DNA of 16,050 bases from contig JAJQAF010000176.1 in NCBI GenBank assembly GCA_021203945.1, positions 1-16,050 on the forward strand, written 5' to 3'. The position numbers and the translations under genes are program-made. This document shows positions 8,196-15,303 of the stretch, piece by piece (position 1 is the first letter of the stretch; each line of letters starts with the position of its first letter). Under the pieces are notes generated by a model. The model worked only from the letters and a program-made list of their open reading frames with translations, was not told the origin of the DNA and made no database searches. This DNA is from Campylobacter sp. (GTDB taxonomy: Bacteria > Campylobacterota > Campylobacteria > Campylobacterales > Campylobacteraceae).

Positions 8196-10106
8196 ATGTT
8201 CATAGACGATAAACAAAGGCACTCTAGAATCATACGAGCAGTAGTGCTTGTGGCGATACTTTTGGGGACGTTTTTTTTAGTGGCGAATTCTTTTGTATTT
8301 TATTACAAATATAATAACGCCGTATCCAAAGGCGATCATACTCTTCGTAAAAAGACCGAATATATCGTGCATCAATACGTTGATTATCTAAAAAACGTGA
8401 GCTATTACGATGTAGAAAATTTTCAAAGTCATATCAATAATAACGCTTTCGGAGATATTTTTTTACTAAAAGGCAATGGCAAAAACGGCTATCAAGTCGT
8501 AGCGTCTTCGGGTCAAAAAAATAGCGTCGGTTCGGATTTTGACGATGATGAATGCGGTAATATCTATAATCACGACTTTCAAGAAGATTATTTTTTAGCT
8601 AAAATTTTACCTGAAAATAGCGCCGCCGTTTGTATGTTTTCGGCTAGCGGTGAATATATAGTCGGTTTTAAGGCAACTATAAATCAAAGCATAAGCGGAA
8701 CTGACGATGAATATTTTTACGAGTGGGTAAAACAAAATTTACTGATTTCCCTTGTCGTAAGTGCTATCGGAACATTAATAGGCGTATTTAGCTGTATTTG
8801 GTTCGTGGTTAGATATATGAACATAAAACATAATTATTTAACGGTAAAAGAACTCAGTCAAAAAGAGATAAAAGAACTCGGCGATAAGCTTTACATAGAT
8901 CCTATGACAGGACTTTTAAATAAGTCCGCCCTACTTAGAGATATAGAAAATTTTAAATCCCCGAAGGTTGTTTTGATAGATATAGATGATTTCGGTAAGA
9001 TGAACGATTTTTATGGAAAATACGTATGTGACGGGATTCTTGTGCAAATGGCGAAGCTATTAAGCGAATTTGCAAAAACCGAACATATGACCGCTTATTG
9101 CATAGAGGCGGATCGGTTTGCGCTTGTGGAAGACGGAGAATTTTTTATCGATAGATACGAGGATCTAGCCGATGATTTGCTTGGGAAATTTAAAGGGAGA
9201 GTTATAAGCGCTAGCGATGAAAACGGAGAAATAATAAACGATATAGAGATACATAGCACGATAGGTTTTGCGCTAGATAAACATCAAACTATAAGAAAGG
9301 CATCCATTGCATTAAAATCCGCTAAGGCTTTAAATAAAGACTACGTTTGTTATTTTAAAGGACTAAACCAAAAAGAAGAATACGAAAATCAAATAGAACG
9401 CTCCAAACTCATACAAAACGCAACGATAAACGGCAATATCGTGCCTTATTATCAGCCGATATTCGACGCTCAAGGTAATATCGTAAAATACGAATGTTTG
9501 ATACGAATTTTAGATAGAGGCGAGGTTGTTTCCCCTCATGCGTTTTTGGGAATTTCAAAGCGTATCAAACGTTATGCCGAACTTGAAAAATTACTTATTA
9601 AAAAAAGTATTGATCAGCTTAAACAAAATGAAAAACTTGTTTTATCTATAAATTTAAGCGGTAGAGATATGACGGACGGCGACGTTAGCGCGCTTGTTAT
9701 AAATTTATTAAACAAACATAAAGTTGCCGACAGGATAGTTTTTGAGATAGTAGAGGACGAAGACGTAGAAAACGTTGAGCGCGTAAGTATGTTTATAGAC
9801 AAGGTCAAAAATATGGGCGCTAAGATCGCTATCGACGACTTTGGTTCGGGGTATTCGAATTTCTCATATATCATTAAACTAAAACCCGACTATGTAAAAA
9901 TAGACGGTTCAATCATAAAAGATATTGATATAAATAAAGATTCATACACTATTACGCGTGCCATCGTCGCATTTGCTAGAGATCTGGGCATAAAAACCAT
10001 AGCCGAATACGTCCATTCAAAGAAAATTTTAAGTATCTGCAAAGAGATAGGAGTAGATGAGTTTCAGGGATTTTATCTAGGCGCGCCAAGTGATAAGGTG
10101 TTTTAA
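8196..10106 (+). CDS. Membrane GGDEF-EAL protein, degenerate GGDEF, likely c-di-GMP phosphodiesterase
   Basis: This 636 aa protein has a membrane helix at about 12-35, an extracytoplasmic region of roughly 145 residues, and a second helix at about 182-207. A GGDEF-type domain (about 225-395) and an EAL domain (about 405-630) follow. The GGDEF signature is replaced by EADRF (304-308), so cyclase activity is unlikely; the domain could bind GTP or only signal. The EAL signature reads ECL (433-435). The metal and substrate residues look kept: Glu433, Asn486, Glu517, Asp547-Asp548 ([11 protein letters not shown]), Lys568 (DYVKID), Glu604 (IAEYVH) and Gln624 (EFQGFYLG). c-di-GMP hydrolysis to pGpG is therefore likely, controlled by an external signal. 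The ATG at 8196 fits AGGAG at 8182-8186 with 9 nt spacing; a TTG three codons earlier abuts that site. Its stop overlaps dapE (TAATG). Confidence 0.9.
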   Translation: MFIDDKQRHSRIIRAVVLVAILLGTFFLVANSFVFYYKYNNAVSKGDHTLRKKTEYIVHQYVDYLKNVSYYDVENFQSHINNNAFGDIFLLKGNGKNGYQVVASSGQKNSVGSDFDDDECGNIYNHDFQEDYFLAKILPENSAAVCMFSASGEYIVGFKATINQSISGTDDEYFYEWVKQNLLISLVVSAIGTLIGVFSCIWFVVRYMNIKHNYLTVKELSQKEIKELGDKLYIDPMTGLLNKSALLRDIENFKSPKVVLIDIDDFGKMNDFYGKYVCDGILVQMAKLLSEFAKTEHMTAYCIEADRFALVEDGEFFIDRYEDLADDLLGKFKGRVISASDENGEIINDIEIHSTIGFALDKHQTIRKASIALKSAKALNKDYVCYFKGLNQKEEYENQIERSKLIQNATINGNIVPYYQPIFDAQGNIVKYECLIRILDRGEVVSPHAFLGISKRIKRYAELEKLLIKKSIDQLKQNEKLVLSINLSGRDMTDGDVSALVINLLNKHKVADRIVFEIVEDEDVENVERVSMFIDKVKNMGAKIAIDDFGSGYSNFSYIIKLKPDYVKIDGSIIKDIDINKDSYTITRAIVAFARDLGIKTIAEYVHSKKILSICKEIGVDEFQGFYLGAPSDKVF

Positions 10107-11236
10107 TGGATGCGATAGAGTTTTGTAAAGAGCTTTTAAAATTTCGCTCTATTACGCCCGAAGATGATGAATGTTTGAAATTTATAGCGCGTTTTTGCGA
10201 TAAATTTCAGGCGTGTTTTATAGAAAAAAATCGTGTTAAAAATTTGATTTTAACCAAGCAATTCGGCTCCGGCTCTCATCTTGCCTTTGTCGGACATGTT
10301 GATGTCGTTCCGCCCGGAAACGGCTGGGATAGCGATCCTTTTAAACCGCTGCAAAAAGACGACTTTATATACGCTCGCGGTGCACAAGATATGAAAAGCG
10401 GCGTGGCTGCATTTGTCTGCGCTTGTGTTGAAGCGGCGGACGCTGCGGAGCGCGGTGAAGTTAAATTTGACGGGACACTGTCAATGATTTTAACTAGCGA
10501 TGAAGAGGGTGATGCGATTTACGGCACTCTTGAAGCCTTAAAATTTATGAAAGAAAATCAAATTTTGCCCGATTTTGCAGTAGTTGCGGAGCCTACGTGC
10601 ATGAGCGTTTTCGGAGATAGTATAAAAATCGGCAGATGCGGTTCGATAAACGGTGAAATTTTAATAAAAGGCGTTCAAGGACATGCCGCATACCCTGAAA
10701 AATGCATAAATCCTATTCATCAGATAGCGCCGATCCTGTCTAAAATCGCCGGACACGATATGGATAACGGCAATGATTTTTTTGCACCCAGTAAGATTGT
10801 GATTACCGATATTAGAGGCGGTATGCAGGTCTGTAACGTAACGCCTAACGAGTTAAAAATAATGTTTAACGTGAGAAATTCCGATATTACGACCGCCTAT
10901 GACGTTGAAAAGTATTTACGATATGCTCTTGACGGGCTTAAATTCGAACTAAATTTGAAACAAAGTTCAAAGCCGTTTTTGACCGATAAGAACAGTAAAA
11001 TAGTAAAGTCAATGCAAAGCTCGGTAGAGAAAATCAGCGGCGTCAAGCCCGAATTAAACACAAAAGGCGGAACTAGCGATGCGCGATATTTGGCGGAATT
11101 CGGCGTAAAAGTAGTAGAATTCGGCGTAATAAACGATAGAATTCACGCTATAAACGAGCGTGTGAGCGCTGGGGAGATAGAAAATTTATATAAAATTTTT
11201 ACGGATTTGATTAAAAATTTTAACTCGGATTTATAA
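10106..11236 (+). CDS. dapE: Succinyl-diaminopimelate desuccinylase
   Basis: DapE hydrolyses N-succinyl-LL-diaminopimelate to LL-DAP and succinate in lysine and peptidoglycan synthesis. It is a cytosolic di-zinc M20-family enzyme. The 376 aa length is normal. The metal and catalytic residues are visible: His64 and Asp66 ([10 protein letters not shown]), the bridging Asp95 (GAQDMKSG), the base Glu133 and ligand Glu134 (TSDEEGDA), Glu162 (AEPT), and His347 (RIHAINE). The dimerisation-domain motif [10 protein letters not shown] (189-198) and the substrate loop GGTSDARY (321-328) are also present. The ATG shares a base with the stop of the EAL gene, so the two are coupled in translation despite unrelated roles. 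Together with murC upstream it supplies peptidoglycan precursors. A 532 bp gap follows. Confidence 0.96.
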   Translation: MDAIEFCKELLKFRSITPEDDECLKFIARFCDKFQACFIEKNRVKNLILTKQFGSGSHLAFVGHVDVVPPGNGWDSDPFKPLQKDDFIYARGAQDMKSGVAAFVCACVEAADAAERGEVKFDGTLSMILTSDEEGDAIYGTLEALKFMKENQILPDFAVVAEPTCMSVFGDSIKIGRCGSINGEILIKGVQGHAAYPEKCINPIHQIAPILSKIAGHDMDNGNDFFAPSKIVITDIRGGMQVCNVTPNELKIMFNVRNSDITTAYDVEKYLRYALDGLKFELNLKQSSKPFLTDKNSKIVKSMQSSVEKISGVKPELNTKGGTSDARYLAEFGVKVVEFGVINDRIHAINERVSAGEIENLYKIFTDLIKNFNSDL

Positions 11237-11768
11237 TATTTTCAAAATTTAAGCCAATTAAAAACTATTTGCCAATTGCGATTACTTAAGGGTGTTTAGA
11301 CTATTTTTTCAATAAATTTATGAAATTCCGCGACAATAAATTTTAGTGCGCCGCAATAATCAAAAAGTATTAAGGCAACCTTTGACTCGCTCTGCGTTTG
11401 GCTGACTTTCGCGGGAAAGCGTCAGGAATGAGCCGATGGAATTTTAATGACAGGCTTAAAGATAAATCGGTGCGAATAATTGCTATATAAAGTTAAATTT
11501 AAGTTAGTTGTATTTTTTGGCGGGAGTAAATTTTTATTTGTTTGTCCCAAGAAGGGTATAAAAACTATGTTTATCTTTCTAATCGCTTATTTTACGCAAA
11601 TTATACGACCAAGTCCGATAAAGGCTTGCGCAAAACCTTAAAAATCGGCTTAATACGGATAATAAGTATTTTAAACGATACTTTGTTAAAACGGAGCATT
11701 TGATTAAATATACAATAACATAGGTTGATGCAAATTTGCCGCTTAAATTTAACGGACTAGCTTTAGAT
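11237..11768. other. 532 bp gap between convergent dapE and hisG; no convincing gene
   Basis: No ORF with a normal start and a credible product is visible. The region holds a GC-richer patch at about 11375-11440 with a hairpin, startless open frames on the minus strand (11421-11296 and 11776-11579), and a 24-codon plus-strand ORF at 11567-11641 (hydrophobic start MFIFLIAYF). A weak hairpin (AAGTAT and ATACTT, 8 nt loop) lies at 11664-11683. No tRNA-like fold was seen. It is either decayed coding sequence, a dispersed repeat, or non-coding spacer. Confidence 0.6.
11402..11425. repeat. Hairpin in GC-richer intergenic patch
   Basis: CTGAC at 11402-11406 pairs with GTCAG at 11421-11425. After a 2 nt bulge, TTTC pairs with GAAA, leaving a GC-rich 4 nt loop. 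The flanking 60 bases have visibly more G and C than the rest of the gap. No T-run follows on either strand, so it is not a standard terminator. Confidence 0.5.
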
Positions 11769-12383
11769 TTAGGGCTTTATCTCTTTTTTTATCTTATGAT
11801 AAAGCTCTAAAATTTCGTCTTTTTTGACGATGAAACTACTTTTGTTTGCTATGAGATGAGCCGAGCTTTGCATGATGGTCTCCGCGACTTTTAATCCGTT
11901 TTGCTTCATGGTTGAGCCCGTTTCTACGACATCTACTATGGCGTCGCTTAATCCCACGAGCGGAGCAAGTTCAATTGAGCCGTATAGTTTTATGATCTTA
12001 AGTGCGGTAGCCTTTTGAGCAAAGTAATTTCTGGCGATATTGGGCATTTTCGTAGCTATTTTTAGCTCCGGTTGCGTATAGTCAAGCTCTTCGTCGTTTT
12101 TTACACCCACGCAAACCCTACATTTTCCTATACGTAAATCAAGTAAGCGAACCACGTCCGGACGATGCTCTTCTAATACGTCTAGTCCGACTACACCTAC
12201 ATCTGCCGCACCTTCTATTACGTAAGTCGGTATATCTTGATTACGAACCATTAAAAAACGAAAATTTTTCTCTTCTAAAATAAGTTTTCTATCCTCAAAT
12301 AAAAACTCGGAGCCGAAAATTTTTCTAAAAATCTCAAGCGTATCGTCGGCTATTCTGCCCTTGGGTAGAGCTATGGTTATCAT
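11769..12383 (-). CDS. hisG: ATP phosphoribosyltransferase, short form
   Basis: HisG joins ATP and PRPP, the first and feedback-controlled step of histidine synthesis. At 204 aa this is the short form: it has the two catalytic lobes but lacks the roughly 80-residue C-terminal regulatory domain of long forms. Visible marks are ALPKGRI at the N-terminus, GAADVGVVGLDVL at 58-70, and the PRPP-binding loop DAIVDVVETGST at 147-158. In known systems the short form works as a complex with HisZ, a histidyl-tRNA-synthetase-like regulatory subunit. No hisZ is in this window, so it should lie elsewhere. The ATG overlaps the coaX stop (ATGA), making hisG the last gene of the minus-strand operon. No other his gene is nearby. 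Confidence 0.95.
   Translation of the reverse strand: MITIALPKGRIADDTLEIFRKIFGSEFLFEDRKLILEEKNFRFLMVRNQDIPTYVIEGAADVGVVGLDVLEEHRPDVVRLLDLRIGKCRVCVGVKNDEELDYTQPELKIATKMPNIARNYFAQKATALKIIKLYGSIELAPLVGLSDAIVDVVETGSTMKQNGLKVAETIMQSSAHLIANKSSFIVKKDEILELYHKIKKEIKP
11771..11808. repeat. Inverted repeat at the 3' end of hisG, possible weak terminator
   Basis: AGGGCTTTATC (11771-11781) pairs with GATAAAGCTCT (11798-11808): eleven pairs with one G-U wobble and a 16 nt loop. It spans the last codons and the stop of hisG. It could slow polymerase or protect the 3' end of the minus-strand mRNA, but no U-tract follows, so termination is uncertain. Confidence 0.4.
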
Positions 12384-13009
12384 TGTAAAATTTCCTTTTT
12401 TTGATTGATTAGTTTTTGCATAGCGCGAAATACCAACATCTTATCGCATATCGCATTTTTGAAAAATTTCGATAAAAATTCTCCGTCCCCGCCGGTAAAA
12501 TAAACCTTTTTATTACCGGCAAGCTTTTCTAAAAGCGTAATTATGGGCTTTAATATCCCGTAGCTTATCGCATCGACCGTTTTTTGCGGTAAGGCGTCAA
12601 TATCTATTTGAGAATTTATAGGTAGCTTTAGGCGCGGAGATATAGTTTCGTAAGCTTTAAGCATACTTGCGATACCGGGCAAGATATATCCGCCGAGATG
12701 GATTGAATTTGACATTATGTCCACGGTTATCGCACTTCCCGCATCAACTACGACACCGTCGTTTATGGCATAGCAACCGGCGATTCTATCTACGCCAAGC
12801 CCCTGATATATCGTATCTAACTCGAAATGCGGCTCAAGATCAATAAAAAATTTATTATTTTTTAGCTTGAAGAAAAGATCGTCGTTTACACATATAAAAT
12901 ATACTCGCTCTTTTGGTTCATACGCGCTAAATTGCTCCGCGCTTATGCGCGAAATTTTACCGTCTTGCAAAAACGTCGCGTTCGTATTGCCTATATCACA
13001 CAAAATCAT
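12380..13009 (-). CDS. coaX: Type III pantothenate kinase
   Basis: CoaX phosphorylates pantothenate with ATP, the first step of CoA synthesis. It belongs to the ASKHA (actin-like) fold and usually needs a monovalent cation. At 209 aa it is shorter than many CoaX (about 250), but I recall a similar length in Campylobacter. Motifs present are DIGNTNATF at 5-13, GVDRIAG at 72-78, VVVDAGSAITVD at 86-97 with the catalytic-type Asp89 and Asp97, and GGYILPGI at 107-114. I chose the ATG at 13009 because the DxGNT motif starts at residue 5 and GGAG at 13018-13015 sits 5 nt ahead. The longer start at 13042 adds 11 residues with no family match. It overlaps the upstream gene by 14 nt and hisG by 4 nt. 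Confidence 0.93.
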   Translation of the reverse strand: MILCDIGNTNATFLQDGKISRISAEQFSAYEPKERVYFICVNDDLFFKLKNNKFFIDLEPHFELDTIYQGLGVDRIAGCYAINDGVVVDAGSAITVDIMSNSIHLGGYILPGIASMLKAYETISPRLKLPINSQIDIDALPQKTVDAISYGILKPIITLLEKLAGNKKVYFTGGDGEFLSKFFKNAICDKMLVFRAMQKLINQKKEILQ

Positions 13010-13328
13010 AGCATCTCCAGCCGTTTTGTCGAAGCGTATCAAGAGATTTCGAGCAGATTTGCGAATTATAAAATATTACTCGTTTTTTAATAACCGTTTG
13101 AAATTTTTGCTCAAATTTAGCGCAAATTTCATTTATTTGAGCCGCTTCTTTTAAAAGCAATCTGCTCTTAGCGTCTCTTATAAAAACTATCTCGTAAAAG
13201 CTATTTTTATCTACGCCGAGATACGCCGTAAGCGATCGTTTTTTACAAAATTCGCTAATTTCGAGGATTTTTAAATTTTTAAGTAAAATTCTTCTTTCTT
13301 CGAAAAGAGCCCAAATCTTTTGGTTCAT
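12996..13328 (-). CDS. Small basic protein of unknown function, conserved position upstream of coaX
   Basis: I do not recognise a domain. The 110 aa protein is basic, with no signal peptide or membrane helix. Predicted order is an N-terminal helix (ALFEERRILLKNLKIL), a strand region (LTAYLGV, YEIVFIRD), a long helix (KSRLLLKEAAQINEICAKFE) and a final strand-rich part (KRVIFYNSQ). Cysteines are at 28, 69, 92 and 106, not in a metal-binding spacing I recognise. The ATG overlaps the lipoprotein stop by 1 nt (TAATG) and the 3' end overlaps coaX by 14 nt. Tight packing on both sides supports a real gene. I recall a similar small ORF between coaX and a lipoprotein gene in C. jejuni. Confidence 0.8.
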   Translation of the reverse strand: MNQKIWALFEERRILLKNLKILEISEFCKKRSLTAYLGVDKNSFYEIVFIRDAKSRLLLKEAAQINEICAKFEQKFQTVIKKRVIFYNSQICSKSLDTLRQNGWRCYDFV

Positions 13329-14332
13329 TATTCAAATTTTACGAATTCGTCATCGTAATAAAACGCATCTTTACCCATAAAGCTTTTATCCTCTATTTCG
13401 TCGTTTAGTTCGTAAATTTTGGCATCGCCGAGGTCAAGATTTGTTTTTATAATATAACCTGTTTTTTCTATTATATAGAGTTTATCGCCTATGGCTACGG
13501 CGTCTGAAAAAATCGCAAATTTAAAATTGGCTTCATTTTTTTGTTTCAAGCCAAGGTCCGTTCTAACGATGTTCCCATCTTTTTTAAATATATAAATTTC
13601 ATCGTTGTTTATTAGAACGTTTTTGATTTCACCGTCATAATAAACAGTTTGTTGAGGGTTTATGGAGATCAGCTTTTTAGCGGTTGCCGCTATCATATTA
13701 TCGTTTACGACGTCTAAAAATATAATATTATTAAAGAAATTTTCAGAGCTTACGACCACGTCGCGTAAAATTCTGCCCGTATCTTTTTGCACGATATAAA
13801 TTCTACCGTCAAGCGAAGGATAAACTATAAGCGAACTCATAAAATAAGGCGCTACTACGCGCGAATCAACCGCATAAATTTCAGACGATTTGTATTCCAT
13901 GATAGTTTTTGCCTGCACTATATCCACTAGATATATGTGGTTTGCCGCGCTAATTGCCGCTAATAAATTTCCTTCCAAGGACGCGGCAACGATAGCGGTA
14001 GGGAATTTGCCTTGATAGACGGAGGTATTGCTACGGTCAATTACGTTTAAATTGCCTTTTACGTCGGCAGAGATTAAAAAATCGCCGTTTTTATTTAAAA
14101 GGCTAAAATTTTCCGGTAATTTAACGTTCGTATCGATACCGTCTTTTGTTATGATATTGCCGTTATTGAGAGTAGCTGCGTTTGAATTTGCCGATTTTAT
14201 GTATGACGGTAAATTATGAGACAGATTAATCTCTCCGGTTATAGTTTCGGGTTCAAAATACTGTCTTTTTGTGCCGCAACCGCTTAAAATAAGCACTAAA
14301 CCCAAGGTTAGTAAAAGCGTAAATTTTTTCAT
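13328..14332 (-). CDS. Predicted lipoprotein with beta-propeller-like repeats, BamB-like
   Basis: The 334 aa protein starts with a lipoprotein signal: Lys-Lys, a hydrophobic stretch, then lipobox LSGC with Cys19 as the lipidation site. The next residue is Gly rather than Asp, so outer-membrane delivery is plausible. The body is mostly short beta strands with recurring blade-like units such as SLDGRIYIVQKDTGRIL, DEIYIFKKDGNIVRTDL and DKLYIIEKTGYIIKTNL. This style is typical of PQQ/beta-propeller proteins, and the BamB subunit of the outer-membrane beta-barrel assembly machine has it. The gene upstream encodes a membrane-anchored YfgM-like protein, and yfgM and bamB are adjacent in E. coli, so a BamB-like role is a reasonable inference. 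Sequence identity to BamB is not evident by eye. The start overlaps the upstream TAA by one base. Confidence 0.8.
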   Translation of the reverse strand: MKKFTLLLTLGLVLILSGCGTKRQYFEPETITGEINLSHNLPSYIKSANSNAATLNNGNIITKDGIDTNVKLPENFSLLNKNGDFLISADVKGNLNVIDRSNTSVYQGKFPTAIVAASLEGNLLAAISAANHIYLVDIVQAKTIMEYKSSEIYAVDSRVVAPYFMSSLIVYPSLDGRIYIVQKDTGRILRDVVVSSENFFNNIIFLDVVNDNMIAATAKKLISINPQQTVYYDGEIKNVLINNDEIYIFKKDGNIVRTDLGLKQKNEANFKFAIFSDAVAIGDKLYIIEKTGYIIKTNLDLGDAKIYELNDEIEDKSFMGKDAFYYDDEFVKFE

Positions 14333-14895
14333 TATTTATTTCCCTGATAGTGTTGTAAATTTTTAACCAAATTCATAAGCTGCGATTCAAGCGGAACTTT
14401 GGCGAATTCCGCTTTTGCTTCGTCTATTTTGTCTTGTTTTAAGTATTCAAAACCTTGTATAACCGCATTGTAATCGGCTAAAATTTGAGTATTCTCGTTT
14501 GTAGTTTGAGATATGATTATCTGTTTGATTATCGGATCTATCGGTAGATTTGTAAGCTCTTTTGCTGCGTTTATATCGCCTTTTTCAAGTAATTTTTTAA
14601 GCTCGTAAAGGGCGTATAGGGAAGGCTCTTTATCTTTTAAAATTGCTTCGGCTTGCGTATTGTTTGCGTCCGTTATAAGCTGGGAGTAAGCTTTGTTTGC
14701 GGCTATTATTCTACGATCGTTGATTATTTTATTCGCGTATAGCCCGATGCCTCCGATAACTATGAGCACAAAAACAGCTATGAAAAGCTTCTTGTTTTTT
14801 TTAAAAAATCTCTCTCCCTTTATGACGCTTTCCAAAAACTGCTCTTCTGCGCCTATTTCTTTCTTGATCTCGTTTATATCCTCTTTTATAGCCAA
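14332..14895 (-). CDS. Membrane-anchored protein with helical periplasmic domain, YfgM-like
   Basis: With the preferred TTG start the product is 187 aa: a charged cytoplasmic N-terminus (IKKEIGAEEQFLESVIKGE), one membrane helix at about 37-54 (LFIAVFVLIVIGGIGLY), and about 130 helical residues outside. That architecture matches YfgM-type proteins, whose soluble part forms TPR-like helices, e.g. YALYELKKLLEKGDINAAKEL and the late FEYLKQDKIDEAKAEFAKVP. YfgM acts at the Sec translocon with periplasmic chaperones in E. coli; a like role here is inferred. The TTG at 14895 has AAGGA at 14907-14903, 7 nt ahead. An in-frame ATG at 14937 has no ribosome site, and its TG is part of the likely extended -10 box, so it should lie upstream of the transcript. 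It is the first gene of the operon running to hisG. Confidence 0.8.
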   Translation of the reverse strand: MAIKEDINEIKKEIGAEEQFLESVIKGERFFKKNKKLFIAVFVLIVIGGIGLYANKIINDRRIIAANKAYSQLITDANNTQAEAILKDKEPSLYALYELKKLLEKGDINAAKELTNLPIDPIIKQIIISQTTNENTQILADYNAVIQGFEYLKQDKIDEAKAEFAKVPLESQLMNLVKNLQHYQGNK

Positions 14896-14902
14896 TTCTT
14901 TG

Positions 14903-14907
14903 TCCTT
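14903..14907 (-). promoter_or_regulatory. Ribosome binding site that decides the TTG start at 14895
   Basis: On the minus strand AAGGA lies 7 nt before TTG. Nothing comparable precedes the ATG at 14937, where the leader is AT-rich without a purine block. Confidence 0.65.
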
Positions 14908-14927
14908 ATTAAAAAATGAATTCGCAA

Positions 14928-14936
14928 ATTGTAGCA
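14928..14936 (-). promoter_or_regulatory. Extended -10 promoter for the YfgM-like/lipoprotein/coaX/hisG operon
   Basis: The minus strand reads TGCTACAAT, a TGn extension plus a five-of-six match to TATAAT. Transcription would begin near 14921, leaving about 25 nt before the TTG start at 14895. It faces away from the gatC promoter; the two start points are about 70 bp apart. Confidence 0.55.
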
Positions 14937-14975
14937 TAAATAAATTTAAAGCAGCCCAAAATTAAAGTTTGAATA

Positions 14976-14984
14976 TGATATAAT
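14976..14984 (+). promoter_or_regulatory. Extended -10 promoter for gatC-pilT
   Basis: TGATATAAT is a perfect extended -10 box (TGn plus TATAAT). Start of transcription is expected near 14991, about 22 nt before the gatC ATG. Confidence 0.7.
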
Positions 14985-15012
14985 GGCTCGAAATTGATTG
15001 CAAAGGTTTTTT

Positions 15013-15300
15013 ATGCAGATTGACGATACGCTTCTTAGTAAGCTTGAAAAGCTTTCTTCTTTGAAAATAAGCGACGATAAGCGCGAAGAGATCAAAAGGC
15101 AATTAAGCGAAATTGTATCTTTTGTCGATGTGTTAAACGAACTTGATTTGAGCGATAGCCAAGCCGTGGTCAGCTCTATAAAAGGCGGAACGTTCTTAAG
15201 AGAAGATATTCCTACCGGTAGCGAGGTAATAGATATTATCTTGAAAAACGCCCCGTCAAGCGAAGGGCACTTTTTTTCTGTGCCTAAGATCATAGAGTAA
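15013..15300 (+). CDS. gatC: Aspartyl/glutamyl-tRNA amidotransferase subunit C
   Basis: GatC stabilises the GatAB enzyme, which converts Glu-tRNA(Gln) (and Asp-tRNA(Asn)) to the amidated form; bacteria lacking glutaminyl- or asparaginyl-tRNA synthetase depend on it. The 95 aa length is typical. Features are an N-terminal helix pair (LLSKLEKLSSLKISDDKREE), a long helix (LSEIVSFVDVLNELDLS) and the conserved tail around FLREDIP and FFSVPKIIE. The ATG at 15013 has AAGG at 15003-15006, six bases ahead; a TTG at 14998 is in frame but lies before that site. gatA and gatB are not in the window. The gene starts a plus-strand operon with pilT three bases behind. Confidence 0.94.
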   Translation: MQIDDTLLSKLEKLSSLKISDDKREEIKRQLSEIVSFVDVLNELDLSDSQAVVSSIKGGTFLREDIPTGSEVIDIILKNAPSSEGHFFSVPKIIE

Positions 15301-15303
15301 AAT

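Noticed and set aside
11664..11683. Hairpin AAGTAT/ATACTT as a terminator for dapE or hisG
   Set aside because: The stem is only six pairs, AT-rich, and no T-run follows on either strand.
12867..13154. Plus-strand ORF of 95 codons across coaX and the small gene upstream
   Set aside because: It runs opposite to two overlapping genes with clear starts and motifs, so it is an antisense shadow.
14946..15293. Minus-strand ORF of 115 codons over gatC
   Set aside because: It is antisense to a clear GatC and covers the gatC promoter; the serine-rich translation is typical of the reverse of a helical charged protein.
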